Source of the DNA: Lachnospiraceae bacterium UBA7160
Lineage (GTDB): Bacteria; Bacillota; Clostridia; Lachnospirales; Lachnospiraceae
Assembly (NCBI GenBank): GCA_002491565.1
Contig: DKWE01000084.1
Location: 1 to 64,000, forward strand
DNA length: 64,000 nt
Reading direction: 5' to 3'
Made by a program: the position numbers and the translations under genes. Positions 24,899-34,186 of this stretch are shown in pieces. The notes under the pieces were generated by a model. The model was given only the letters and a program-made list of their open reading frames with translations, did not search any database and was not told the origin of the DNA. Every line of letters begins with the position of its first letter. The first letter of the stretch is position 1.

Positions 24899-27343
24899 TT
24901 ACTCGGTGATGGTAATCGTTCCAACCTGATCGCCAATTTCAATCGTATATTCGCCTGCATCCAGGGTCAGATCCATCTGAACCACACGCCAGCTGCCACC
25001 TTCTACCGTCATGATCTTTTCTGCCACGACTTCGCCGTTTGCCTTAGCCTGCGCTACCGTATATCCGTCTGCGCCATTATTTCTCAGCAAAGCGTATACC
25101 GTAAACGGCTCGCCTGCCTTTGCAGTCTCAACCGATGTTACCACCGTCTGCATACTTCCGGAGCTGCCCTCTTCCTCTGTCTCCGTCTGCACGGTCGGCA
25201 GAATCAGGCAGGAATACTGGAAATCCGGATCCTGTCCGTAGCTCATACCGAACCCGTACGTCACAAGCGGATCGCCCCAGTTATTCGGAGCGGCATGGTT
25301 CTCAGCGTCCTCCATGGTGGCCTGAACCATCAGGCGTACATAAGGAGAAGCGCCCTGATCGCCCGCCAGGTCCTTCCACTGAGCATCGTCGCTAAGCGCA
25401 TCCCGTGCAATCTCCTTGTTGATGATTCCGCCCGGCTCTCTCTCTCCAAACAGCAGATCCACATAGATCCACGGAGAAGTACCGGTCACAAAGCCGCCTT
25501 CCGTTGAACCATGGTCTGCAGCCTGGCTATAGCTCAGATACAGAACTGCATCTGCATTTTCCAGAATATAAGTATCCGGCTCTTTCCCGTTTGCAGACAG
25601 CACGATCGGCTTTCCATACATCTGCGCATCATCGATAAACAGCTCAGTGGCATCGTCGATAGAACCGAAATCGCCCACACATACGTCGGCCTCTTCCATG
25701 GACTCAACGACGGTTGCCCCCATCTCTCCGATATACTTCTTGTATCCTTCCAACGCGGCAGAGCTGGAAGCCTCGATATAAACCTTAGCATCCTTAGCAA
25801 GCGGAAGCAGATTGTTATCGTTCTTTACCAGAACCGCAGATTCTGCCTGCAGTCTCTCTGTCAGCTCAACTTCCTCAGGATTACGCGCCGCGCGAAGCTC
25901 TTCGTCATTCGTAACTGCCGTCTGGTTTGCTGCCCACTCGGCACTCGCGGTCAGCTCAACCGCCGCGTTTACGTCACGATACGGAGCATCAAAGAGGCCC
26001 TTATTGAATTTGAAGCGAAGAATACGCGTTGCTGCCTGATCTACGTTCGCCTTTTCCACTTCGCCGCTCTCCAGACCGTCGATAATTGCATCCGGATAGT
26101 TCGAGGACGGGGAGGACTCCCAGTCAGAATAGTCGTGAATCATGCTTCCGGAACCGAACATATCCGTACCGTTTGCAAGCGCCTCATTATACAGCCAACC
26201 GATGGTCTGCTGGCCGAGGTCAACGCCCTCAGCTGTAATGCCCGACATCCGTCCCGGGTTGCTCGGACCGCCGCCAAGCGCCCACCAGTCGGTGACAACA
26301 ACACCGTCAAAGCCAAGGGTATCCCGCAGATAGCTCATGGTCGCCTTATCCCACTTTACATCAACGGTATTGCTGATGCCGGTGCCGCCGCAGTTGGTCA
26401 TAACCCACTCCGATCCTGCATTCAGCGCGGCCGTCCAGCCGACCATCCAGTTATCAAAGTTCTGTGCCACGGAGCGTGCCTTGCCGAAGGAGGAATCACC
26501 GCCGCGTCCAATCCAGTGTTTTGTGCAAGAGGCCAGACCGTTTTCTTCCAGACCCCTGATCTCTTCCGATACGATGCTGGCAATATACTCCGGATTCTCG
26601 CCGTACTGTGCACCAATCTCGTTTGCATACGGCTCAAATGTCACATGGATACCGACTGCGGACATCGCCTTGCCATAGAACGATGCCAGCTCATACGCCA
26701 GCTCCGGATCGTTTGCTGTACCGAAGCCTTCATGTGCCTTGTCTATGTAGCCGCCCCATGCGTTGTACTCACGGTCAGAAGTAAATACCATCGGCACACC
26801 GAGACGCTCTGCCTCTGCTGCTGCCTGCAGATTGTTCAGTGTGTTGGTGATCGTTACCGGCGTTCCGTTCAAGTTGAAGAGCTGACAGGTGAGTTTAAAC
26901 TCCTCTACCATGGAACGCGCGTCAACCAACTGCGTGTTCACGCAGAACAGAAGACCTACTTCCTCCTCCGGTGTCATCTGGCTGATCAGATCTGCGACAC
27001 GGGCATCTGTCTCCTGCCTCCAGTCTTCATAAACATCCAGCGTCCCGTTCTTGTTCAAATCCTTGAATTTCAATCCATCGACATCGAGGATCGGCGTAAC
27101 GCCTTCCATATATGTCAGACGGATCTGGCCGGTAGCCTCATCAGCTTCAATCACAGAATACTCACAATTCTGCTCAAGAAACGCCTGCTCCGCCGCCGCT
27201 GCCTCCGAATCAGCTGCTGCATTTGCTGCGTTAATTACATCCGCGGCTGATGCAGCTGCCTCTGTCGCTGGCTCCTCCGCAAATACACTCAACGTACTGT
27301 TCATAGCCAGCAAAAATGCTAACGCAAGATATCTCTTTTTCAT
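24899..27343 (-). CDS. Secreted GH3 glycosidase with EF-hand-like loop
   Basis: Secreted enzyme of 814 residues. A signal peptide ends near residue 22 (VFAEE). An acidic/alanine-rich linker and a calcium-type loop, KDLNKNGTLDVYEDW at 94-108, precede the GH3 barrel (about 115-400). The likely nucleophile is Asp352 in VVVTDWWALG; KHWIG near 275 replaces the usual KHF. The segment normally reading D-x-x-R-D-P-R-W-G-R is EPYANEIGAQYG, so the substrate pocket differs from common beta-glucosidases. A GH3 C-domain (about 480-700) and a C-terminal beta domain follow. No membrane anchor or sorting signal is visible. The CBM9-like gene lies upstream on the same strand. It should trim an extracellular glycan, substrate unknown. 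Confidence 0.88.
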   Translation of the reverse strand: MKKRYLALAFLLAMNSTLSVFAEEPATEAAASAADVINAANAAADSEAAAAEQAFLEQNCEYSVIEADEATGQIRLTYMEGVTPILDVDGLKFKDLNKNGTLDVYEDWRQETDARVADLISQMTPEEEVGLLFCVNTQLVDARSMVEEFKLTCQLFNLNGTPVTITNTLNNLQAAAEAERLGVPMVFTSDREYNAWGGYIDKAHEGFGTANDPELAYELASFYGKAMSAVGIHVTFEPYANEIGAQYGENPEYIASIVSEEIRGLEENGLASCTKHWIGRGGDSSFGKARSVAQNFDNWMVGWTAALNAGSEWVMTNCGGTGISNTVDVKWDKATMSYLRDTLGFDGVVVTDWWALGGGPSNPGRMSGITAEGVDLGQQTIGWLYNEALANGTDMFGSGSMIHDYSDWESSPSSNYPDAIIDGLESGEVEKANVDQAATRILRFKFNKGLFDAPYRDVNAAVELTASAEWAANQTAVTNDEELRAARNPEEVELTERLQAESAVLVKNDNNLLPLAKDAKVYIEASSSAALEGYKKYIGEMGATVVESMEEADVCVGDFGSIDDATELFIDDAQMYGKPIVLSANGKEPDTYILENADAVLYLSYSQAADHGSTEGGFVTGTSPWIYVDLLFGEREPGGIINKEIARDALSDDAQWKDLAGDQGASPYVRLMVQATMEDAENHAAPNNWGDPLVTYGFGMSYGQDPDFQYSCLILPTVQTETEEEGSSGSMQTVVTSVETAKAGEPFTVYALLRNNGADGYTVAQAKANGEVVAEKIMTVEGGSWRVVQMDLTLDAGEYTIEIGDQVGTITITE

Positions 27344-27589
27344 TTTTATACGATCTCCTTTCCTGTTCCTTTCACTGTTATCTACTATTTGCTCCCTGCG
27401 TTTCTATGCCTCCTTCCCCCCAAAGTCTTATAAATCTTTTTATGCTGAAATCATACCATAACACAGTTGTCTGAATTCTGGAAATTCTTGCACCATACTC
27501 CGCAACTTTCTGCCAGTATGTAGGATAACCGGAAAATTAAGTACCCTTTATTGTAAAATCACGCACCATATCCTATGACACAATTTTGT

Positions 27590-28375
27590 TTATTCTGCCA
27601 GCGTAACACTTCCCCACTCACTCGGATCTGTGTTAATGTTTGCTGTGCCGCTCCATGCCATCTGGGGAATATATTCAGAGCCGGGGCACGGATAGCTGAT
27701 GTCCGTGATAACAAAGTTGCAGGAAAGCGTATCGCCAGACTTCGGCGCGTACACCGGTATATTTTCATTCGAGAAGCATGTCCAGGGGATCACGGCTTCC
27801 CAGGTAAATCCGGTAGTTGTCATGGACACTGCACACTCGTATCCCTCCAGCACGCTCTCACCGCCGTCCATACCGGTACTTACAAAGCGTCCGCGCGACT
27901 CCTTCGGTACCATGGAACGATCTATTGCCGTATCCCAATATCCCTCATTCATCACAAAATAAACCAGAAAATCATTCATGCCATACTCCGTACGCGCAGC
28001 GTCCGCGGACGGATCGGTAGAAATGTACAGCTTCAGATTATCCTCTCCGTCGATCGGCAGCATCTCAATCGCGCCCAGCGGCGTATCTTCTGTCACATCT
28101 GCAGCCATGTACAGGTTGTTCTCATCCCACGCAAGATAAAAGTTTGCCGAGCAGTCGCTCTCTCCCTGCCAGAACACTGCATCCCGGATGATCTGTTCCG
28201 GATTCTTCACCGCCGCCGGGGATTCCAGGTTCCACTCATCCAGTTTACCGTCAATTGTGACCGTTCCCGCTTTATACGCGGTCATTGCCGCAGTTTCTGT
28301 CTCTGCCGCCATTGCCGGAACAGCCAGTGTCATCGCCGCAATCGCACCCGCAGCCAGTGTCATTCGTTTTTTCAT
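27590..28375 (-). CDS. Secreted CBM9-like (DOMON-type) sugar-binding protein
   Basis: Secreted protein of 261 residues: signal peptide (MKKRMTLAAGAIAAMTLAV, cut near PAMAAE) plus a single CBM9-like beta-sandwich. Family landmarks are VTIDGKLDEWNLE near 45, FYLAWDENNLYMAADVTEDT near 95, DDNLKLYIS-type strand near 125 and the closing DPSEWGSVTLAE. There is no catalytic module attached, which is unusual because CBM9 domains normally ride on xylanases. The gene precedes a secreted GH3 gene on the same strand. A paralogue with the same architecture and the same closing motif heads the operon at 46543. It probably binds an oligosaccharide or glycan for the nearby enzymes or transporter. Confidence 0.85.
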   Translation of the reverse strand: MKKRMTLAAGAIAAMTLAVPAMAAETETAAMTAYKAGTVTIDGKLDEWNLESPAAVKNPEQIIRDAVFWQGESDCSANFYLAWDENNLYMAADVTEDTPLGAIEMLPIDGEDNLKLYISTDPSADAARTEYGMNDFLVYFVMNEGYWDTAIDRSMVPKESRGRFVSTGMDGGESVLEGYECAVSMTTTGFTWEAVIPWTCFSNENIPVYAPKSGDTLSCNFVITDISYPCPGSEYIPQMAWSGTANINTDPSEWGSVTLAE

Positions 28376-28456
28376 CGTAAAACTCTCCTTTCATTCTATA
28401 GAATGCCTTTCACCTGTTGGTTAAGCCATCTTATCACGGATAACCCCGCCACTTTT

Positions 28457-28498
28457 AAGATTATCCGGCACATCGCTTTGAAAAATCCAGCACCTGAC
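28457..28498 (-). promoter_or_regulatory. Candidate YesN-type operator upstream of the CBM9-like gene
   Basis: On the minus strand GGTGCTGGATTTTT and TGTGCCGGATAATC lie 22 nt apart, two helical turns, about 90-115 nt before the start codon. The same motif pair occurs before the other CBM9-like gene (46652-46706). AraC-type regulators such as the one encoded at 30079-31545 bind direct repeats of this kind. Seen by eye in two places; not statistically tested. Confidence 0.35.
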
Positions 28499-29926
28499 TC
28501 ACGAAATAATATGAAAATCCGCATTTTCTTCTGATTTTATCGCTTTGTCCAAAATATTCCTGTTCCACAGGCTTCCGTTATCCGTCCCCGCAACCTGTAC
28601 GCTATCCATGTGACTTTCCTCAAAGGTATTCCCGCAGAATCTGCTGTAAGCGACATCCCTCACGTAAAGTCCGCAGGACAGACTGTCTCTGAACACATTG
28701 TCCATAAGTTCAAAAGAGACATTGCCATAAGCCATAACCCCGACCCAGTTCCCGTCCAGGAAATTGCCGCTAAACACCGTTGGCGTCTCATCCAGGCGCA
28801 CCCCGCACACCGTACAATCCTCGATCGCACAGCCCGTCATCAAAACGGCGCCCTCCTTCTGTAGGTTGAAGCCGTTTTCGCAGCCGGCAGCCCGGCAGCG
28901 GTAAAGGATATTTCCCTGTCCGCCAGCCATAAAATATCCCTGCCCGGTGTCCTTTACGGCACAATCTGTCATGCTTCCGTTTTCCACATGGGAAAAGAAC
29001 ATGCCCTGATCGCAGTCAACCGCCGTGCAGTCAACCAGGTCAATCTTCTGGGACGCCCGGATATCCAGGCCATGGTTGGTCTCTTCGGACATACAGCCCT
29101 GCAGAATCCCGCTGTCACATTTTGCCACATAGATCCCGAACACCCCGCACCGGTCTGCTCTGCAATTTTTAACAGTCACATGCCCATTGTAGGCAAGCAC
29201 CATTCCCATACTGCCGTCCGAGACATCTGCATTCTGTACCGTCACCTCGCCGCAGCCGCAGCAGATTACCTCCCCGGCATCTGACGGAGCCACCACCTTC
29301 TCCTTGGAAGCCGCATAAAACAGCGGCTTGTGATTTACGGTACAGTTTTCTATTGTGTGGGAGATAAAGTAATCCACCTCCTCCCCCACCTCAAAGAGCC
29401 CGGTCAAAACCGGCTTTCCCGCGCTGCTCTCCGACAGCGGAGGCCCCGCTATGGAAATGCCGCAGCCGGTAAACCTGCAGTCACGCACGATCATCCGGCA
29501 GATACCACCGCACCATACCCCACACGAAGATGTCCGCCATTCCTCATCTGCCAGGCTGATGCTGCAATCCTCAACCGTCATATCGTTTCCAACAGCATAG
29601 ATGCCTGTCCTCCGCATCCGGATGTCCAGGCCCTGCAGCGTCACATGATCAGACTCCACCCGCAGCGCCTCCAGAAAAGCCGGCGCATCAATGACCGGGG
29701 CCGCTCCCTCCTTTGCACAAATGGTCACAGCCGCACGCACGGTCAGCGGAAAAACCTCCTGCGGCTCACTGTAAACTCCATCTGCCAGCTCAATCACATC
29801 CCCGTCTGTGCAGCACTCCAGTGCACGGGTCAGGCTCATTCCATCCCCCGACACCGAAAATGTCTCCGCGGAAACGGTAAGCGGACAAAGCAGTAGAAAG
29901 AGTAAAGCCAACACGTATTTCTTCAT
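28499..29926 (-). CDS. Secreted right-handed beta-helix protein (pectate-lyase-like fold)
   Basis: Secreted protein of 475 residues with a clear signal peptide (KYVLALLFLLLCPLTVSAET). The whole mature part consists of about fifteen to eighteen coils of a parallel beta-helix, recognisable from repeats of the type V-x-D-C-x-A-x-x-C-x-x-G-I, such as VTVKNCRADRCGVFGIYV and IDLVDCTAVDCDQGMFF. It resembles NosD/PbH1-repeat proteins, which include pectate lyases, polysaccharide epimerases and adhesins. I cannot see a known catalytic triad. The coils are strikingly cysteine-rich. It is divergent from the YesN-type regulator gene, so likely belongs to the same glycan-use regulon. Confidence 0.82.
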   Translation of the reverse strand: MKKYVLALLFLLLCPLTVSAETFSVSGDGMSLTRALECCTDGDVIELADGVYSEPQEVFPLTVRAAVTICAKEGAAPVIDAPAFLEALRVESDHVTLQGLDIRMRRTGIYAVGNDMTVEDCSISLADEEWRTSSCGVWCGGICRMIVRDCRFTGCGISIAGPPLSESSAGKPVLTGLFEVGEEVDYFISHTIENCTVNHKPLFYAASKEKVVAPSDAGEVICCGCGEVTVQNADVSDGSMGMVLAYNGHVTVKNCRADRCGVFGIYVAKCDSGILQGCMSEETNHGLDIRASQKIDLVDCTAVDCDQGMFFSHVENGSMTDCAVKDTGQGYFMAGGQGNILYRCRAAGCENGFNLQKEGAVLMTGCAIEDCTVCGVRLDETPTVFSGNFLDGNWVGVMAYGNVSFELMDNVFRDSLSCGLYVRDVAYSRFCGNTFEESHMDSVQVAGTDNGSLWNRNILDKAIKSEENADFHIIS

Positions 29927-30078
29927 AAAAATCCTCCCATTTTGCGTTTATTTTTCAATGGTAATATCCGGTCTGATCAGCAGGAAAAATTGACACTGTG
30001 CACATTTCTCCCAATCTTTGTGTTATACTGTGTGCGAAAATACTTCTTTATATCCCTGACACGGAAAGGAGCATTCCT

Positions 30079-31545
30079 ATGTACCACGTTCTTATTGTTG
30101 ATGATGAACAGCCGTCCATCCGGTTTGTCCGCTCCATTATTGAACAGTTTTCCCAGGGGTTCCACGTTGCCGGAACTGCCTCCAGCGGTGATCTGGCCGT
30201 TGAATTTCTGCGGAGCCACCCTGTGAGCCTGTTAATCACGGACATCAGCATGCATGGCATGAGCGGAATTGAGCTGGCACATCTGGCCCGCGAAATGCAG
30301 CCGGACATCCACATTGTCATCATCAGCGGTTATGGCGAATTTGAATATGCGCAGAGTGCAATCCAGGCAGGTGTGGACGATTATCTGCTCAAGCCCATCA
30401 ACGTATCCAAGCTGACTGCTATCCTGGAGTCCATCCACCGGAAACTGGATATGGAAAACGCTGACCTGAATGCGTCCGTACTTCCCGCTCTTGCGTGCAG
30501 TCAGCCATACAATACAGAGACGGCAAAACAGCTTTACGGGAAGAAAAGCTTCCGTTTCGCTTATATCCGCTGGGGAAATCTTGATGTGATTCTCCCCAAA
30601 AGCCTTGGCGCTACTTCCCTGCTCGTATCGGAAAACGAATACTTTCAGGTACTGCGCGGGAGAGATAACCATGAGCGAATCCTGATCGCCGAAAATGACG
30701 GAATGGATGAATTTCTCTCTCATCTGAGTGTATATATGATTCAGAAGGGAAATCTGCCCACCTGGAATGCCCTCTATTCCATGTCGTTCCAGCCAATTGG
30801 AGAGCTTCCCTCCTTTATTCTGCTGGCCATCCATATGCTGCATCAAAAAGCAGTCATCGGCAGGCATCAGATTCTGCAGCTTTCCGGCAATACTGTGGCA
30901 CAAAAACTGCGTCTTCCCGATGCCGATTTAAAACAGCTCAGCTACTTTGTCTCCCTGGGCAAAACCCATCTGATCAAGGAATATTTCCTCAATCTCGCCG
31001 ATGTCTGGGACCACGCAAAGACGCCGCAGTCGCAGGTGTGGCACATGGGACGCCAGATTATTCATCAGTTTGCAGCCGTGGTTCCGTCCTTAAACAGCCA
31101 TCTGGAGGAGATTCTGCAATCCTTTAACAGCCTGATCCTGGACGCGCCTTCCCACCGGGAGCTGATGAACGGCCTGTATTCCCTTCTGATCGACAGCAGA
31201 AATGCGCTCAGTCAGAAGATGACTACACAGGAGCTGTTTGAATATGCCCAAAATTATATCAGCACCAACTACGCGCAGCCGCTTAGTATGCAGAGCGTCT
31301 GCGATGAAATCGGTATCTCTCAGACCTATTTGAGCCGTCTTTTCCGCAAATACAGCGATACCACGTTCAATATCTTTCTGACACAATGCCGGATGGAGGC
31401 CGCAATGAAGCTGCTCCGTGACAAGCCCACACTGCTTCTGCGTGATGTGGCTGCCTGCGTCGGATACGACGACTCCTCCTATTTTACCAAGGTCTTTCGC
31501 CAGTATACCGGAAAAACTCCCTCCCAATGGGTTTCCGGAGAATAA
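30079..31545 (+). CDS. YesN-type response regulator (receiver plus AraC domain)
   Basis: Two-component regulator of 488 residues. Receiver domain about 3-120, with acidic pocket VDDE at 7-10, phospho-acceptor Asp55 in LLITDISM, and Lys105 in YLLKP. A long middle region of unknown fold follows, then an AraC DNA-binding domain (about 385-488): LSMQSVCDEIGISQTYLSRL, LRDVAACVGYDDSSYFTKVF and GKTPSQW. ATG 30079 is chosen for AAAGGAG upstream. It converges on the tail of the twelve-gene glycan operon and diverges from the beta-helix gene. The matching YesM-type kinase is 15 kb away at 46781, at the operon's other end. Together they likely sense a sugar and activate this cluster. Confidence 0.93.
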   Translation: MYHVLIVDDEQPSIRFVRSIIEQFSQGFHVAGTASSGDLAVEFLRSHPVSLLITDISMHGMSGIELAHLAREMQPDIHIVIISGYGEFEYAQSAIQAGVDDYLLKPINVSKLTAILESIHRKLDMENADLNASVLPALACSQPYNTETAKQLYGKKSFRFAYIRWGNLDVILPKSLGATSLLVSENEYFQVLRGRDNHERILIAENDGMDEFLSHLSVYMIQKGNLPTWNALYSMSFQPIGELPSFILLAIHMLHQKAVIGRHQILQLSGNTVAQKLRLPDADLKQLSYFVSLGKTHLIKEYFLNLADVWDHAKTPQSQVWHMGRQIIHQFAAVVPSLNSHLEEILQSFNSLILDAPSHRELMNGLYSLLIDSRNALSQKMTTQELFEYAQNYISTNYAQPLSMQSVCDEIGISQTYLSRLFRKYSDTTFNIFLTQCRMEAAMKLLRDKPTLLLRDVAACVGYDDSSYFTKVFRQYTGKTPSQWVSGE

Positions 31546-31555
31546 GGCTTTTCGT

Positions 31556-31578
31556 TCTCCCCGCCGATGGCGGGGAGA
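31556..31578. terminator. Bidirectional hairpin between converging genes
   Basis: Perfect 10-bp GC-rich stem TCTCCCCGCC (31556-31565) with GGCGGGGAGA (31569-31578) and a 3-nt loop, exactly between the stop codons of the YesN-type gene and the second ligase gene. Neither side has a real T-run, so it may act as a shared but imperfect terminator or RNA-end stabiliser. Confidence 0.5.
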
Positions 31579-31582
31579 CGGT

Positions 31583-33103
31583 TCATGCGTATGTCTGCTC
31601 CTCCATGATCGATCTCAACCTCGCCCGATCCAGCTTCATGTTCGCGGTATAGGGCAGCTCCTCACGGTGTATGAAAATATCCGGCATCATATAATGCACA
31701 ATTCTCTTTTTCAGTTCCCGTTTTACTTCCTTTTCGTCCAGCTCGCCGGTGAAAAAGCAACCTACTTTTCCTGAACGGCCATCAAACAGCACGCAGCCGT
31801 CCCGCCAGCCCGGTATTGACCGCAGTGCAGCCTCCACCTCGCCCAGCTCCATGCGGTATCCCCGGTGTTTGATCTGCGTATCCCTGCGGCCCAACACCAT
31901 CAGCTGGCCGTCCTCCCTCATATACCCAATGTCCCCTGACCGGTAAAACCGCTCGCCGTCTCCTTGGTTCCGCGGATCAGTGACCCATGCTGCCCCGGTG
32001 CGCGCATCATCCCGATGGTAGCCCACAGACACCCATGGACTGGATACCAGCATTTCCCCAGGCATGCCCGGCGAAGCCTCCCCTCCCTGTTCATCCAAAA
32101 ACAGAAGATGAACCCCGGAAAATGGCTTTCCCACCGGAAGTCTCTCTCCGGCACAGTTCTGAGGGCACACCTTGCCCACGGCTACCGAAAACATCTCCGT
32201 AGAGCCGTAAAAATGCCACCAGTCCGCGCTCGTTGCAGCCTCCATCCATACCTTAAGCGGTTGCCACGGCATCGATTCTCCGGACATGATGCCATAGCGA
32301 AGCCACGGCAGACTGTCCCTCTCCAGTACGCCGGCATTTGCGATTCCGATGAAGCTGGACGGTGTCATCGTCAGCTCGGTTATCCGATGTTCGTTCAGAC
32401 ACTCAATGAGCTTTTTGGGAAAATTCAATATGCCGGCAGGAAGAAGATACACCGTGGCTCCCAGCGCAACGGGAGGAAAAATATCTATGATAGAATTCGC
32501 ATAAAAAAACGGAGACTGATTTCCAAATGTTACCGTCTCATCAAACCCGTAAACCCGGATCGTCGCCTCCGTCCAATGCAGATAGGCCCCCTCTGTCTGA
32601 ACGGAACCCTTGGGGATTCCGGTGGAACCGCTGGTATATAAAATCGACATGGAGTCCAGAGCACTTCGCTTCTCCCGAATCTGTCTCAGGCGTTCCTCAT
32701 CCTGCTGCCCGCTCACCGCATCCCAAAAGCGGATAACGGGAACCCCCGTCTCCGGCAGATTCAGCAGCGCCTTTTCCCCTTTCTCATCCGCCAGAATTGC
32801 CCCCGGTTCCAACCGCTGCAGTATCCGAAAAAGCTGTTCTCCGGGCATGGAAATATCCAGAGGTGCATAAGCCCACCCCGCATAGAGCGCCCCATAAATC
32901 GCGGGAATGTTACAAATGCTGCGCGAATTCATCAGAATCGCCACGTTTTTTCTCTGCCCCTCTGCGGCTAAAGCTGTCCCTATCCGCCGCGATGCCTCCT
33001 CCAATTCCCCAAACGTCAGTTTTTCTCTGTCATCGCAGAACGCGATTTTCTCCGGGACTCGTCTGACCGTCCTCTCCAGATATTCCAGCATATCAGTCAG
33101 CAT
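31583..33103 (-). CDS. DltA-like adenylating ligase 2, altered substrate pocket
   Basis: AMP-forming acyl/aminoacyl ligase of 506 residues that should activate a carboxylate and load it on a carrier protein. Core motifs are complete: YTSGSTGIPKG (156-166), HFYGSTEMF near 295, FYRSGDIGYM and GRRDTQIKHRGYRMELGE near 400-425, and the catalytic Lys in NMKLDRARL near the end. In amino-acid-activating relatives an FDxS motif supplies the Asp that holds the substrate amino group; here it is FYANS, Ala202 replacing Asp. The FCGE motif of DltA is MSGE (Ser274 for Cys). Both changes suggest a substrate without an alpha-amino group, or at least not D-alanine. Last gene of the operon, overlapping the SGNH gene by 11 nt. 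Confidence 0.86.
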   Translation of the reverse strand: MLTDMLEYLERTVRRVPEKIAFCDDREKLTFGELEEASRRIGTALAAEGQRKNVAILMNSRSICNIPAIYGALYAGWAYAPLDISMPGEQLFRILQRLEPGAILADEKGEKALLNLPETGVPVIRFWDAVSGQQDEERLRQIREKRSALDSMSILYTSGSTGIPKGSVQTEGAYLHWTEATIRVYGFDETVTFGNQSPFFYANSIIDIFPPVALGATVYLLPAGILNFPKKLIECLNEHRITELTMTPSSFIGIANAGVLERDSLPWLRYGIMSGESMPWQPLKVWMEAATSADWWHFYGSTEMFSVAVGKVCPQNCAGERLPVGKPFSGVHLLFLDEQGGEASPGMPGEMLVSSPWVSVGYHRDDARTGAAWVTDPRNQGDGERFYRSGDIGYMREDGQLMVLGRRDTQIKHRGYRMELGEVEAALRSIPGWRDGCVLFDGRSGKVGCFFTGELDEKEVKRELKKRIVHYMMPDIFIHREELPYTANMKLDRARLRSIMEEQTYA

Positions 33104-34178
33104 GATTACCTTCCTCCTTCTCTATGCCAGACGACACAAAAGACGGGTATTTTTCATACCACTTCTGTGCACAGATTTCATAGGAGCCATATGCCTCATC
33201 CCCCCGCCGGTCTTCGAGGTCATACAACTTCAGCAGATCCTCTCCCAGCTTTTTTGAGAATTTCATGCTCCCTTTCACATTCAGATGCTGCCAGTCGGCA
33301 AAGTCCGAGGAATAGCGAAGACCAAATTTCAGGTCCGGATTGTTGTAATTGATTCCATCAACCCCGTACTCCCTGGCCACCGTCCAGAGTGCGTTATAAT
33401 ACATGTGATCACTGGCATAATCCGGATTGGGGAAACCTACCAGCATCACGTTCACGCCCGCCTCAGCGCACAGTTCAAAAATCTTCCTGGCGTACTCCTC
33501 CTCCCGCTCGTTCATATTTCTCTGCATGCCGTTCCAGACCAGGGACGGTTTCCGGTGCTGCTCCACCTCGTCCACCTCTATGTACCCCTTCCAACTGGAG
33601 CCGCGCCCGCCGTTATCCAGAGGAATGGCAAAATCCCTTGCCGTGACCGTCTCATAGTTGCTGTGTACCTGGGGCAAGCCGAGAATATAGCCCAGCGCAT
33701 CCGCCGGCGTTTCCACGCAGGCCACCATGGCGCCGATGCGATTCTCTACTCCCCTTATCCCGTACGTGGACAGGACGGTCCGTCCCCGCTTCGTATAATC
33801 ACGGGTATAGATCGAAGGCTTCGCATCCAGAAGGATCACTTTCGGCTTCTGCGTCTTCAGCGCCTCCCTGATCACATAATAGCTGACCCAGTACGGCTGC
33901 TCCGCGCTGCACAGATTGTAGGCCGCAATCCCGTACTCTGACCAGAGGACATTTGTATTCACCCCCGCGTAGGCAAGGCTTGTCCCGACCGTCAAAACAT
34001 CGATGCTGTTTTCCGGCTGCTCATAAAAGTTCACCATACTGCAGATGCCGTAATCATGCTTTGGCGTAAGCACGTAGGTGGCGTAGCCCAGCGTGACGGC
34101 GGCAATTATGCCAAACCCCAGCACTCTCATCCAGAAAAGCCCCAGTTCCCTGCGTCTGTTCGTCTTCCGCTCTGCCAT
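33093..34178 (-). CDS. Membrane-anchored SGNH-hydrolase-like protein (DltD/AlgX-like role)
   Basis: Protein of 361 residues with a single N-terminal membrane helix (about 15-36) and an extracellular SGNH-type domain. The block VLTVGTSLAYAGVN carries the candidate nucleophile Ser67; DFADWQHLN carries the Asp295-x-x-His298 pair, spaced as in SGNH esterases and in the DltD and AlgX/AlgJ proteins that finish acyl transfer to extracellular polymers. VILLDAKPS near 115 gives another family strand. It sits between the MBOAT gene (8 nt gap) and the second ligase gene (11 nt overlap). The likely job is transferring or removing an acyl group on a surface glycan or teichoic-type polymer. It is too divergent to be called DltD itself. 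Confidence 0.75.
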   Translation of the reverse strand: MAERKTNRRRELGLFWMRVLGFGIIAAVTLGYATYVLTPKHDYGICSMVNFYEQPENSIDVLTVGTSLAYAGVNTNVLWSEYGIAAYNLCSAEQPYWVSYYVIREALKTQKPKVILLDAKPSIYTRDYTKRGRTVLSTYGIRGVENRIGAMVACVETPADALGYILGLPQVHSNYETVTARDFAIPLDNGGRGSSWKGYIEVDEVEQHRKPSLVWNGMQRNMNEREEEYARKIFELCAEAGVNVMLVGFPNPDYASDHMYYNALWTVAREYGVDGINYNNPDLKFGLRYSSDFADWQHLNVKGSMKFSKKLGEDLLKLYDLEDRRGDEAYGSYEICAQKWYEKYPSFVSSGIEKEEGNHAD

Positions 34179-34186
34179 AAGCCCTC

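Noticed and set aside
25511..27250. Long plus-strand open frame of 579 codons
   Set aside because: Exact antisense of the secreted GH3 gene, with no ribosome site and Cys/Arg/His-rich composition typical of a shadow frame.
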